IMG/VR virus record: IMGVR_UViG_3300020442_000017
Location: 1 to 64,000 of that record
Strand: one strand, 5' to 3'
Length of the DNA: 64,000 nucleotides
Source: a virus
A program made the position numbers and the translations under genes. Numbering within the stretch: the stretch's first letter is position 1; each line of letters starts with the position of its first letter. Of the stretch, positions 19,501-26,467 are shown in pieces. The notes beneath the pieces are model-generated. The model searched no databases and was not told the DNA's origin. It worked only from the letters and a program-made list of their open reading frames with translations.

Positions 19501-21335
19501 CAAATTCTAATTACCAGTTCTTAATCCAAGCAGGGGGCGTCGGATCACGCTCCTCTGGTTCTAATGGTGATGGGCAAGGTGGTGCTGGCGGTAATGGATA
19601 TAGTAATGCAGGTGGTAAGCGTGGTGGTGATGGTGCTACTGATGATGGTGGTGGCGGTGGAGGTGCTTCCGTTGTTCTTTATCAAGGATCAATCATCGCT
19701 GGAGCAGGCGGTGGAGGCGGCGGTGGCGGTCTTCAAAACCATCCAAATTATCCATATAATGGTCGTGATGGAAGAAGTGCTAGTACATTATATTCAACAA
19801 TTTCAGCAGGAAACCTATACACAGGTGGTGGATCCATTGGTGGTAACTACGGTTGCGTAGGCGGCGGTGGTGGTGGTGGAGGCGGTGGCGTCTCTAGCAG
19901 CACTGCTGGTGGTGGTGGATCAGGTGGTGTTGGTGGTGACCCTACTGGACAAGGTGGTGCTGGTGGTCACGGTGGTGGAGAAGGAGGCAGAGCAGGACAA
20001 TCTGCTGCTAACCTTACTCACTTTAACTTTATCAATGCTTCTTCAAGTAATAGTGGTAATGGTTCAGTAACAATTGAGTATACAGAAGACAATAGTGCAT
20101 GGTCACCTGGCGGTGGCGGTGGTGGCGGTGGAGCATATGTTCTTTATAAAATTGAAAAGGATGATATGCCAGGTGCATCTGGTGCTCAGATAACATTTAA
20201 TTCATCTGCTGCTTCTGGTGTTGGTGGTACAAGTAATGGTCAAGTCCCTTATGCAAGAGTTGGATTTGGTGAAGTCACTGGATATGAAGGTGGTCAAGTT
20301 ACCACATCAGTTGGTGATATTATTGTTGATGCAAATGATAGTACAGATATTTTTGCTTCTGGTGCAGGTAATGGTGCAGGTGGTGGATTCAAACTACCAA
20401 CTACACAAGTTCCTGAAGTTGAATTTGTAGGTGGTGGTGGAACAGGTGCTGCTGCTACTGCTGTTGTATCTGGAAATAAAGTTACATCTATCACATTAGA
20501 TAATGGTGGTTCTGGATATGACGCTGCACCAGTTGTTCGTATTAAACATGGTGCTGGTACTCGTGCATTTGCTACTGCTACTGTAGATGAAGCTACTAAA
20601 ATTATTACTTCCGTTGCATTATCTCCCCTATTAACACCTGAAGCATATAATGCTGGATGGGGATATGTTAAACTAAGTGGTAGTGATCTGGTAAGATATA
20701 TTGTTGTAAAAGAAGCAGATTGTACAAATGTAAAACGCTTTAATATTAAAGTAGCACGTGGTAATGGTCTCAATGGTGGTAATAGACCAGAAAATGGTGG
20801 TGATGAGTTAAAAATCTATTATAATACTGATGGAAGTCTTAACTTTACCTCATTCTTAGGTGTTATTGTTCCTATTCCAACAGCAGCAGAAATTAACACT
20901 CAATACGATGGCACTGGTAGTGGTAGTAATCCAACCAATTGGTATTGGTATGGTATTGATTTACCAACTGCTGCACAAAAACCAAATGTTCGGTTTAAAA
21001 TTGTACAAGACAGAAATCCTGCTGGTGCATCAAATGATAATACAGGTGATACTGATCATTATGGTATTTGTGACTTCATCTATGAATATAATGAGACCAC
21101 TGAACTAAAATTTATTGCTGCTGGTGGTAAGATGTCAACCAACGTTGATAGATTGTCATATGAAGTAGAGGGTGCTGCAAATGCATTCTATTCATCAGGT
21201 GCCACTGGTAATGATGCTACGTTTACACTATCATCACAGGTAGCACTTGTACCAGATGCAGCAATTGAACCTGACATCAATGTACCAGTGGTTGAATCAT
21301 ACCATTTATGCAAATATTTAATCAAAGCGTTCTAA
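16572..21335 (+). CDS. Tail-collar fibre protein with inserted alpha/beta-hydrolase domain and poly-Gly region
   Basis: A 1587-aa protein. The collar fold begins at residues 71-97 (YLYCDGS, FPALYSIIGNDYGG) and resumes only at about 511-526 (LGTFKVPDLKTRKVVG). Between them lies an esterase-like domain: RLYVPTSLG at 241-249, oxyanion-type AFHG at 257-260, and nucleophile elbow GHSQGG at 363-368 with Ser365; Asp395 and His416 are possible partners. GSGY-type beta segments flank it. After the collar come HTHFIYH and FRHKHGL motifs, then a glycine-rich region at roughly 770-1220 with long Gly runs, reminiscent of the polyglycine sandwich of phage S16 gp38-type adhesins, and a further GSGY module. 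Likely a receptor-binding protein able to hydrolyse a surface ester; catalysis is inferred from motifs only. Confidence 0.85.
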   Translation: MTISPAPSYRNTRQNYYTDKASDNHPLGAIVNTFKAITDVYDNQYTPLTAYTAVSGNANTPTNPEYQYPGYLYCDGSEYEISDFPALYSIIGNDYGGTPRPGINLINGGSGYSSGSGSTIYTQIGLESYTQTHNAPILFTQTEDDTVGGGNQFTWLTDYHNAINAISANAPSTLTSVLYGGHEGFTKQTADGQLLQTAIRSALGNSNAGTTAITAPTPFTITPANNQSATINGTSYPVMGRLYVPTSLGNSLDVVVAFHGTLEENPNGPDIIDAAFTTLQQLTNQNTVNLRDKIIFSVAYPQDHISNTRQFNLGGVGTESSTFLMGDNLPWARAAVKWVQNDLNAYIAAQGGSVTINDVYLFGHSQGGKLVSKINTLDTGITGVVANAPGPIQFDQTCSVAANAAGTTCSKVSAIHGPVGTGGTGTTITFDAAPAGGQTIQATLVVDPSGTVIGVNPTNLGSGYTSEPSYTINNAGGGSGLQLEVNLNDDGAIESINQENVFNHWGESRSLGTFKVPDLKTRKVVGYGNVYGAGTPSIGLITLGAGGNNGIVKQGGSWYFDKQSQTGYFSLGSITTTGYSDIKDDVSTRIIGSQKVHVTMEQRRIQRVPDHTHFIYHTAADTTFQFRSAISGDRYLVDYSNANARLLGWTPIGGLHFRHKHGLSKSPIAERETATYDVFDWRGGAEGTGSLKFTGPDYYFASGGSSSGTWETVTETAPSMFRTFVGNPPPGTGSVIGNREIRTGGKEILTYVQDNVYTGNSSISFPPAYKVMEVEIHGGGGSGSDGTQSGNDGNPVNFKVVAGSTLVDITANGGEGGGKSNNYTSGGAAGTVTKAGSNVNKGDFTFDQGVDGTAGQIGPGANGKFPGTQYPNNPGQAGTGGVGLHDSGNYGGGSDGVHTQLGGTPTSGSVNVQAGSQQTVNLSTTSEFSEIKFIIRGGGGADSQQGTSPSFTTYNNVRGGVGSPGTVMTLEWKNPEANSNYQFLIQAGGVGSRSSGSNGDGQGGAGGNGYSNAGGKRGGDGATDDGGGGGGASVVLYQGSIIAGAGGGGGGGGLQNHPNYPYNGRDGRSASTLYSTISAGNLYTGGGSIGGNYGCVGGGGGGGGGGVSSSTAGGGGSGGVGGDPTGQGGAGGHGGGEGGRAGQSAANLTHFNFINASSSNSGNGSVTIEYTEDNSAWSPGGGGGGGGAYVLYKIEKDDMPGASGAQITFNSSAASGVGGTSNGQVPYARVGFGEVTGYEGGQVTTSVGDIIVDANDSTDIFASGAGNGAGGGFKLPTTQVPEVEFVGGGGTGAAATAVVSGNKVTSITLDNGGSGYDAAPVVRIKHGAGTRAFATATVDEATKIITSVALSPLLTPEAYNAGWGYVKLSGSDLVRYIVVKEADCTNVKRFNIKVARGNGLNGGNRPENGGDELKIYYNTDGSLNFTSFLGVIVPIPTAAEINTQYDGTGSGSNPTNWYWYGIDLPTAAQKPNVRFKIVQDRNPAGASNDNTGDTDHYGICDFIYEYNETTELKFIAAGGKMSTNVDRLSYEVEGAANAFYSSGATGNDATFTLSSQVALVPDAAIEPDINVPVVESYHLCKYLIKAF

Positions 21336-21338
21336 ATA
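21332..21338 (+). promoter_or_regulatory. Late promoter CTAAATA
   Basis: CTAAATA at the end of the collar gene, 22 bases before the next ATG. It matches the T4/cyanophage late promoter core (TATAAATA type), and similar words precede gp25, gp8 and the last fibre gene in this window. Confidence 0.6.
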
Positions 21339-21359
21339 CACAAGGAACATATATCTAAC

Positions 21360-22241
21360 ATGGCGACTACAGAACTATTATTGCAAGTAGATGCAATTCA
21401 GAGAACAGTTACATATAAGAATGTAACTAAAAACATCACAGATACATATTGGGCAGATGAGGTTGTTCCTACAATCTATCCTTTATGGGACAGTGATAAG
21501 GATAAACTGGTATTGTTTGCATACTACAATGGTGGCGAATATATGTGCCAGAAACGTAAGTATAGCAAAAATTTCAAAACTGGTGAATTCTTTTGGAATG
21601 ACTATGAGATGACTGAACTTGCTGATGCTGAAGCAACTAAGGTATATGATAAATTTAAAGAAGCATTCTTCATTGCTGATTCATTAGAGGAAGAAGAATA
21701 TCAATCAACTTTCACTAAGATCTATAATAGGACTGCTGGTGTTAGTTGGTTGTCTGTTAGATTAGCACGTAATTTCCTACTAAGTGAAACTGATTATGTT
21801 TTCATTGAAGATTCTCCTATCAGTGCTGATGATAAGGAACTATACAAGAAGTATAGAAAGAAATTAAGAGATGTTCCTAGTGATACTGGAACTACAGATC
21901 CTGTTGGAGTTAAGTTCCCCATCAATCCATCATATTATAAGAATGTTATCTTACAGAAGGATGCCAGTGCAGAATATTTAGAGACTAGTGATCAATTTGT
22001 AACATTAGCATCTGCATACTTTGCTACTTTCAAAGAAAAAATTGCATCTTATTTAATTGTATCTGAATTGACTGAAGGATTATATAATAAAACATTCCTT
22101 TCTGCATTAGAAGCAGAGGGTGTAGTTTATAAGAAAGATGATCCTAATAATGGAGCAATCGCTCCAATCAGTGCTGAGGATAAGAAGACTACTACTGATG
22201 TTTTAGAGCAGTTACTAAAACAAATTGAGGAGGAAGGTTAA
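21360..22241 (+). CDS. Probable tail-fibre assembly chaperone-like protein
   Basis: A 293-aa protein directly downstream of the fibre genes. Residues about 145-195 read DYVFIEDSP, then KELYKKYRKKLRDVP, then VKFPINP. This pattern (acidic turn, W/Y-x-x-YRxxLRDIP, P-x-x-P) is typical of phage tail-fibre assembly chaperones of the Caudo_TAP/XkdW type. The chaperone role, folding or trimerising the neighbouring adhesins, follows from this motif and from gene position. The N-terminal 140 residues are not recognised. It has its own late promoter 22 bases upstream and its stop overlaps the next start (TAATG). Confidence 0.6.
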   Translation: MATTELLLQVDAIQRTVTYKNVTKNITDTYWADEVVPTIYPLWDSDKDKLVLFAYYNGGEYMCQKRKYSKNFKTGEFFWNDYEMTELADAEATKVYDKFKEAFFIADSLEEEEYQSTFTKIYNRTAGVSWLSVRLARNFLLSETDYVFIEDSPISADDKELYKKYRKKLRDVPSDTGTTDPVGVKFPINPSYYKNVILQKDASAEYLETSDQFVTLASAYFATFKEKIASYLIVSELTEGLYNKTFLSALEAEGVVYKKDDPNNGAIAPISAEDKKTTTDVLEQLLKQIEEEG

Positions 22242-22594
22242 TGCAAGTACTTAATATTTGGGATACACTAGAGTGTTATTGTAAGACAAATAATACATGT
22301 GTAATCTATTTTACAAATGAAAAAATCAAGACTGCTGATGATGCTAAGAAAGCAGAAGTATGGACATGGTATGAAGAGTTTACAGAGACTGCCGTATTGG
22401 ATGCAATGAAAACACTTGGTGAATGGGATATGATTCCAGTCAGGAATGTTGACCAAGCAATTGCTAATGCTATTGCATGGTTCCCTAGTAAAGAAGATTG
22501 TCCAGATGAGTATCACCACTGGGTCTGTTATATTATGGGTACAGATGGTGATTTTGAGTGGAAAAATATGGACAGCGTACCATCCAATTCTTAA
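22241..22594 (+). CDS. Hypothetical protein, acidic and Trp-rich
   Basis: 117 aa, not recognised. It starts in a TAATG overlap with the chaperone-like gene, so translation is probably coupled. The protein is acidic with many aromatic residues (VWTWYEEF, HHWVCYIMG) and has no membrane segment. The recurring promoter box begins 3 bases after its stop codon, marking the end of the adhesion block. Confidence 0.7.
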   Translation: MQVLNIWDTLECYCKTNNTCVIYFTNEKIKTADDAKKAEVWTWYEEFTETAVLDAMKTLGEWDMIPVRNVDQAIANAIAWFPSKEDCPDEYHHWVCYIMGTDGDFEWKNMDSVPSNS

Positions 22595-22596
22595 AC

Positions 22597-22638
22597 TGTC
22601 ACATAGGTAGTTGCATTGGTGCTTGCACTGGTTATAAT
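22597..22638 (+). promoter_or_regulatory. Promoter with upstream TGTCAC box
   Basis: TGTCAC 22597-22602, 8 bases, TTGCAT 22611-22616 as -35, 16 bases, TATAAT 22633-22638. This copy has no terminator hairpin, so the box is not simply part of a terminator. It drives the 43-codon gene at 22664. Confidence 0.75.
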
Positions 22639-22663
22639 AGCACCGTGTCTACAACATTACTAC

Positions 22664-22795
22664 ATGAAACTATCTCTTAAGAACACAAAGGCAGAATTAT
22701 TTGATGCCGTTCAAAAGAGTGATGATATTCGTCAGGAACGTAATTTCCTCGCATATACACTAGGTGCTGTATGGATCTGGGGGTTACTGTTCTAG
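22664..22795 (+). CDS. Small protein with hydrophobic C-terminus
   Basis: 43 aa. A charged N-terminal half (DAVQKSDDIRQERN) is followed by a hydrophobic tail (LAYTLGAVWIWGLLF) that could sit in the membrane. It lies alone between a promoter (TATAAT 22633) and a Rho-independent terminator (22817), so it looks like a single-gene transcription unit. Function unknown. Confidence 0.6.
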   Translation: MKLSLKNTKAELFDAVQKSDDIRQERNFLAYTLGAVWIWGLLF

Positions 22796-22809
22796 GACAG
22801 TTCAAAAAG

Positions 22810-22850
22810 TGTCACAGGGGTGCTCCAGCACCCCTTTTTTTGTGTATAAT
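22810..22850 (+). promoter_or_regulatory. Promoter module merged with a terminator
   Basis: TGTCAC 22810-22815, then 29 bases that hold the terminator hairpin, then TATAAT 22845-22850. The -35 position falls inside the hairpin (poor match). It serves the genes from 22874. Confidence 0.7.
22817..22841 (+). terminator. Rho-independent terminator
   Basis: Stem GGGGTGC/GCACCCC (7 bp) with loop TCCA, followed by seven T. It ends the 22664 transcript and is embedded in the next promoter module. Confidence 0.9.
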
Positions 22851-22873
22851 AGTAATGTATTCAACAAATCACC

Positions 22874-23119
22874 ATGATTTACGAACTCCAAGAAGACATT
22901 CTTTATTGCCAAGATGTTCTCGGTTGTGATGCTGAAGAGACTAACGATCTCATCACTGCTGCTGAACGTATTGGTACTCCCTCTGTTGAGTATTTTGCTG
23001 ATGAATTCATCTTCATCGCAGAGGGTTGTGATGATATCATCAAGTATCATACTGATGAGTATCTTAATCTCAATGCATTCAATGAATTGCATGGTATCTA
23101 TTTTGAGGAGGTTGAGTAA
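22874..23119 (+). CDS. Hypothetical acidic protein
   Basis: 81 aa, not recognised. Strongly acidic (many Asp and Glu; ends GIYFEEVE). It is the first gene after the promoter at 22845, with a leader of about 17 bases, and its stop overlaps the next start (TAATG). Small acidic early proteins of this kind are common in cyanophages; a host-takeover role would be speculation. Confidence 0.7.
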   Translation: MIYELQEDILYCQDVLGCDAEETNDLITAAERIGTPSVEYFADEFIFIAEGCDDIIKYHTDEYLNLNAFNELHGIYFEEVE

Positions 23120-23322
23120 TGGTACACTCTGACTTCTTTGGTATGTCTTTCTGGTTGGATGACAACAATGATTTGATGTACTGTCCTACATTCAAAGGTA
23201 ACAAACCAGATCTTGACAATTCTGGTTACGTCTGCGAATGGGATGATTGGGAAGGGGTTGACTTTAATGAACTCTTTGCTATAGTATCAAAGTTAGTGAC
23301 ACTACAACAACTAGCAGCATGA
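23119..23322 (+). CDS. Hypothetical protein
   Basis: 67 aa, acidic, aromatic-rich (FFGMSFWLDD, CEWDDWEGVDF). It overlaps its upstream neighbour by one base and its downstream neighbour by four bases (ATGA). Function unknown. Confidence 0.7.
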   Translation: MVHSDFFGMSFWLDDNNDLMYCPTFKGNKPDLDNSGYVCEWDDWEGVDFNELFAIVSKLVTLQQLAA

Positions 23323-23561
23323 AAACTGTTACCATCCATGAACGTTTCCCGTATCGCTACGTACAATGTGGTACAATAGAACTGAACGGTATGCCTGACT
23401 ATCGTATTCAAAAGTATGATGAATGGACTAAGAGGTATAAAGACATGTATCTCTTAGATAATTCAGTTCAATTAGATTATGCTATGGAGGACTTTGAATA
23501 CACTAAATGGTTAGATCCTGCTCGTGTTCCCTGTTACATCAAAGATCGTGTTTTCAACTAA
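23319..23561 (+). CDS. Hypothetical protein
   Basis: 80 aa, aromatic-rich (RFPYRYVQCG, KWLDPARVPCYI), not recognised. Starts in an ATGA overlap. Its 3' end overlaps the putative nuclease gene, which must use a GTG start inside this gene. Confidence 0.7.
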   Translation: MKTVTIHERFPYRYVQCGTIELNGMPDYRIQKYDEWTKRYKDMYLLDNSVQLDYAMEDFEYTKWLDPARVPCYIKDRVFN

Positions 23562-24141
23562 ATTACTGAAACTTGCTGTTGATCGTGCGTTGGGTAAACC
23601 AACAAAAGATCAAGGTGAGATGTTTGAGGAACTGTATTCGCATTACATGAATGATGCGAACAGTTCCACTTTGCGTGAGCATATTACTGCTGCTGTTGCA
23701 GGGTGCAAGACTATTCCAGGAAAATTAGGTAGAGATGCCATTGATATCAATGGTGTTGAAAAAGAGATTAAACCTAAGAATTTTACAGGCAAACGTACTA
23801 ATGGTGGTGGTTGTTTCAACGACTACACTAGAGCACGATTTAATAAAGATTCTGATGTCAATCTACCTATCATATCTTCACTATTTGCTGAAGGTATGCT
23901 AATGTATGTTGTAGAGTTCAAGTTTGAAACTATTGCACATAGATTAGTTGAACAAATCATACGCATATGTGAGGAACAGGGCAACAGATATGTCCGCTCT
24001 TGCTCTTGGACATACGCACAATGGATTGATGATCCTGATCTAATAGTTCACTACATAAACAAGGATCTACTCAAAGAACATGCTCACTATGGTGAGGGTG
24101 TTGTTGTTGGTCCACTATACAAAAAACTCATGAAGTTGTAA
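23548..24141 (+). CDS. Putative PD-(D/E)XK-type endonuclease
   Basis: About 197 aa from the GTG at 23548; another in-frame GTG lies at 23524. The core reads GRDAIDINGVEKEIKPKN: acidic residues followed after about ten residues by E-I-K, the spacing seen in PD-(D/E)XK nucleases (restriction and homing enzymes, phage nucleases). A second VVEFKFE lies about 50 residues later. No known restriction subtype is recognised. It sits in a run of small overlapping genes. A nuclease could act on host DNA, but the assignment rests on the motif alone. Confidence 0.5.
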   Translation: MFSTKLLKLAVDRALGKPTKDQGEMFEELYSHYMNDANSSTLREHITAAVAGCKTIPGKLGRDAIDINGVEKEIKPKNFTGKRTNGGGCFNDYTRARFNKDSDVNLPIISSLFAEGMLMYVVEFKFETIAHRLVEQIIRICEEQGNRYVRSCSWTYAQWIDDPDLIVHYINKDLLKEHAHYGEGVVVGPLYKKLMKL

Positions 24142-24142
24142 A

Positions 24143-24406
24143 ATGCCAGTTTATAGAGACTATGAGATTAGAATTAATCTCAATGAATTGATTGAGCAGA
24201 GAATTCCTTGTTGTGATCTATTACATCCTGATCACTGCTTGACAGAATCTCAAATTGCAGATATTGCACATGATATTAACATGGATCTAAATTTGCATCC
24301 AATTTATCATCAAATTGATGATCATATCATGCGTTATGTAAATGCTGCACATATTGAAAACTCAGACCACTGGGTTGAAAACAGACTACCAGATCTAGAG
24401 GAATAA
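24143..24406 (+). CDS. Hypothetical His/Asp-rich protein
   Basis: 87 aa, not recognised. Rich in His, Asp and Cys (PCCDLLHPDHC near residues 22-32; IYHQIDDHI), which could bind metal, but no family pattern is visible. One base separates it from each neighbour, so it belongs to the same operon as the putative nuclease. Confidence 0.7.
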   Translation: MPVYRDYEIRINLNELIEQRIPCCDLLHPDHCLTESQIADIAHDINMDLNLHPIYHQIDDHIMRYVNAAHIENSDHWVENRLPDLEE

Positions 24407-24407
24407 C

Positions 24408-24752
24408 ATGTCATCTAAAGACCAAAGAACTGTTGATGATTTTGAATCAACATATGATAAATGGGAACGTGCTAAAGGTCTCTTTATTGAGTCATTGTAC
24501 AAACCTGATCATGAACTTCGTGGTTGTGCTCACAATCAGAAATGTTTCTATGAACTCATGGCAATTCGTGATGAGGTAGTAGAAGTGGCACGTGAAATGG
24601 TAAATCCACATAAAATAGTAAACAGTGGAATTCCAACACTACCAAGCACACAACTACCAGTAGATTCATTTGTTGAATCAAAATCATACGAATATGCTGC
24701 TGATATCACAATGCGTGATATTGTACGATTTCAACGTGGGAATTCTCTATGA
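24408..24752 (+). CDS. Hypothetical protein
   Basis: 114 aa, helical N-terminal half (DDFESTYDKWERAKGLFIE), not recognised. It overlaps the next gene by ATGA. No membrane segment or catalytic motif is seen. Confidence 0.7.
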   Translation: MSSKDQRTVDDFESTYDKWERAKGLFIESLYKPDHELRGCAHNQKCFYELMAIRDEVVEVAREMVNPHKIVNSGIPTLPSTQLPVDSFVESKSYEYAADITMRDIVRFQRGNSL

Positions 24753-24976
24753 GTCAATTCCCATTTGCAGTGGGTGATCATGTTGTAACCAAAGATAGCG
24801 AAGCAGGTTACATTGCATTCATAGATCACGCATATTTTACATTATGCATACATCAATGGGAAAATCCAGATGCCATGTGGGGATTTAATCAGGTAAAGTT
24901 GGTGGTGTTTAGGGAAGATTGGAAGCATGTCAGAAAAATATATAAAGGAACAGATACTGGAACAACTGAGAAATAA
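24749..24976 (+). CDS. Hypothetical small beta-rich protein
   Basis: 75 aa. The pattern VGDHVVTKDSEAGYIAF, then FTLCIHQW, then VKLVVF suggests a compact SH3-like beta barrel. I recall similar small proteins in other cyanophages, function unknown. Start overlaps the previous stop (ATGA); the last 50 bases overlap the next gene in another frame. Confidence 0.72.
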   Translation: MSQFPFAVGDHVVTKDSEAGYIAFIDHAYFTLCIHQWENPDAMWGFNQVKLVVFREDWKHVRKIYKGTDTGTTEK

Positions 24977-25169
24977 TGAAGATGACTATTGGTGTCTTCC
25001 TCAGTATGGATTGATTGCTGATTGGTATCTTCGTTATTGGTATCTACATATTGCAGTTATGCAACTTTTGGAGATACAAGATGAATATCAAGGACCATGG
25101 CCCTTGAGAGATGAAGGTTATAAGACTGCTCGTCGTGGTGTTATGCCTGCAAAAGAGTGGTGGAAATAA
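24927..25169 (+). CDS. Hypothetical aromatic-rich protein
   Basis: 80 aa, very rich in Trp and Tyr (WYLRYWYLHIAVMQLL around residues 33-48), perhaps membrane-associated. It overlaps the previous gene by 50 bases, so the first 16 codons are shared out of frame. It ends the operon before the metalloprotease. Confidence 0.65.
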   Translation: MSEKYIKEQILEQLRNNEDDYWCLPQYGLIADWYLRYWYLHIAVMQLLEIQDEYQGPWPLRDEGYKTARRGVMPAKEWWK

Positions 25170-25229
25170 ATTGAATAATGTGTTAGAATACTTAGACTAA
25201 GACCCTTTTTGATTATAGGATTAGAGACA

Positions 25230-25913
25230 ATGAAAATGGCAATGAGTTTTATTGGTTTGTTTGCATCAATGCTTACAGTACCAGTGATGGCAGATCCAAT
25301 TGATAAAGAGAAACATTATTATACAAACCATGCTATGGGTTGTATGTTGCTTAGAGAATGCACAGACCATGTTGTAGAGATCAAAGATATCAATGACATC
25401 CGTAAAGAACTACCTGATAGTTATTATGATGATATTGCTAGTGAGTTTAATTCTCTCGTCCGATCACTTAATAAGGTCAGAGTTAAAGTTTTTCTAGCAG
25501 ATGAGAAGTATTTTCCAGTAGGACATCGTGGTGTGTATCATACTGTAGGTAATAACTTCTTCTTGAATAAGACATTCATGCATCGTCCACATGTACTCAT
25601 GAGTGTTATGCGTCATGAAGGATGGCACGCTGCACAAGACTGTATGGCAGGTACTGTTGAGAATAATTTGATTGCTATTATTCATAATGAAGAGGATGTA
25701 CCTCAGATCTGGCAAGACATTGCTACCAGAACATATCAATTCCAACCATCTGCTATTCCATGGGAGAAAGAAGCAACGTGGGCAGGAAAGACTGAAGGCA
25801 TGACTGCTAGAGCACTAGAAGTATGTGCTTCTGATACTCCTATGTGGGAAGTATATGAACCAACCCCACTAACACGTAAGTATCTCGTAGAAGAGGGATG
25901 GATGAAACCATGA
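25230..25913 (+). CDS. Exported zinc metalloprotease-like protein (HEXXH)
   Basis: About 227 aa from the ATG at 25230; an upstream TTG at 25209 is less likely because the signal peptide begins at this Met. Residues 1-21 form a Sec-type signal peptide (hydrophobic core FIGLFASMLTVPVMA, cut before DP). HEGWH at 129-133 is the zincin HEXXH motif: His129 and His133 would bind zinc and Glu130 catalyse. A downstream EKEATWAG (179-186) may give the third ligand. Cysteines at 38, 44, 138 and 199 suit the periplasm. The gene is alone, followed by a strong terminator module. Substrate unknown; roles in host envelope damage or protein turnover are inference. Confidence 0.72.
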   Translation: MKMAMSFIGLFASMLTVPVMADPIDKEKHYYTNHAMGCMLLRECTDHVVEIKDINDIRKELPDSYYDDIASEFNSLVRSLNKVRVKVFLADEKYFPVGHRGVYHTVGNNFFLNKTFMHRPHVLMSVMRHEGWHAAQDCMAGTVENNLIAIIHNEEDVPQIWQDIATRTYQFQPSAIPWEKEATWAGKTEGMTARALEVCASDTPMWEVYEPTPLTRKYLVEEGWMKP

Positions 25914-25930
25914 GTGGACACTTATCTTAG

Positions 25931-25972
25931 TGGCACAGAGGGGGTGGCAACACCCCCTTTTTCGTGTATTAT
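25931..25972 (+). promoter_or_regulatory. Promoter module merged with a terminator
   Basis: TGGCAC 25931-25936, 8 bases, TGGCAA as -35, 16 bases, TATTAT 25967-25972. The hairpin lies between box and -10. It drives 26064 through a leader of about 85 bases. Confidence 0.72.
25940..25962 (+). terminator. Rho-independent terminator with GCAA tetraloop
   Basis: Stem GGGGGTG/CACCCCC closing a GCAA (GNRA) loop, followed by five T. It ends the metalloprotease transcript. Confidence 0.92.
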
Positions 25973-25973
25973 T

Positions 25974-26038
25974 AAAGAGTGGAAGGCAAGAGTGAGCGAC
26001 CCCAGAGGAAAATGCTCTTTAATTTGAATCTCTTCCAC
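25974..26038 (+). promoter_or_regulatory. Structured 5' leader of the 26064 gene
   Basis: AAAGAG 25974-25979 can pair with CTCTTT 26015-26020, and GTGGAAG 25979-25985 with CTTCCAC 26032-26038. The two pairings cross and share base 25979, so they imply a pseudoknot or two alternative folds. No known riboswitch was recognised. Confidence 0.4.
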
Positions 26039-26063
26039 ACCCTATTCTTCATTTTTCATTGAA

Positions 26064-26336
26064 ATGCAACTCACCAATCAAGTCTGCATCGTTGATTTCT
26101 TCCCTGAAGCATTCATTGCTGAGGCAGATGAGGAGAGAGGCATGAAAGTTGTTGTCAAGCGATTCATCAAGCGTGTGACTTTCCCCTGTGATTATGGCAA
26201 AGACCAGCAATCATGGTCTGTTGTGACCGCATCAACCTATGCTAATGAGGTTGCTGAGCGTATTGCACACGGTGCTGAGGTAACTGCTTTCAACACTGAA
26301 AAGTGCCCTGACTCTTATACACCTTGTGCTTGTTAA
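26064..26336 (+). CDS. Hypothetical protein
   Basis: 90 aa, not recognised. Mixed composition with a basic stretch (VVVKRFIKRVTF) and terminal Cys residues (CPDSYTPCAC). It has a long structured leader after the promoter at 25967 and is followed 2 bases later by a 42-aa gene. Confidence 0.7.
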   Translation: MQLTNQVCIVDFFPEAFIAEADEERGMKVVVKRFIKRVTFPCDYGKDQQSWSVVTASTYANEVAERIAHGAEVTAFNTEKCPDSYTPCAC

Positions 26337-26338
26337 TT

Positions 26339-26467
26339 ATGTCATGTAACACAAATGAAGAGATCATGGAATATCTCTTTGAACAAGTTCAGGAAGAGTA
26401 TCCTGAACTGTCTGTAATAGAACAGGCAACCATCGCATCCCATCGCTTCTGGAATTTAGCACAATGA
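26339..26467 (+). CDS. Small hypothetical protein
   Basis: 42 aa, acidic helix-forming sequence (EEIMEYLFEQVQEEYPEL). Reading ATG to TGA is supported by the ATGA overlap with the next gene and tight packing with the previous one. Confidence 0.55.
   Translation: MSCNTNEEIMEYLFEQVQEEYPELSVIEQATIASHRFWNLAQ

Noticed and set aside
18900-20140. CRISPR-like or minisatellite DNA because of regular GGTGGTGG words
   Set aside because: No spacer/repeat regularity; the words encode Gly runs in an open frame.
20294-20773. 159-codon minus-strand frame in the third collar gene
   Set aside because: Antisense shadow of the codon-biased, Gly/Thr-rich fibre frame.
25979-26038. tRNA-like element (7-bp GTGGAAG/CTTCCAC acceptor-like stem)
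   Set aside because: Only 60 bases between stem ends, no T-arm or D-arm pairing and no anticodon stem; better explained as a structured leader.
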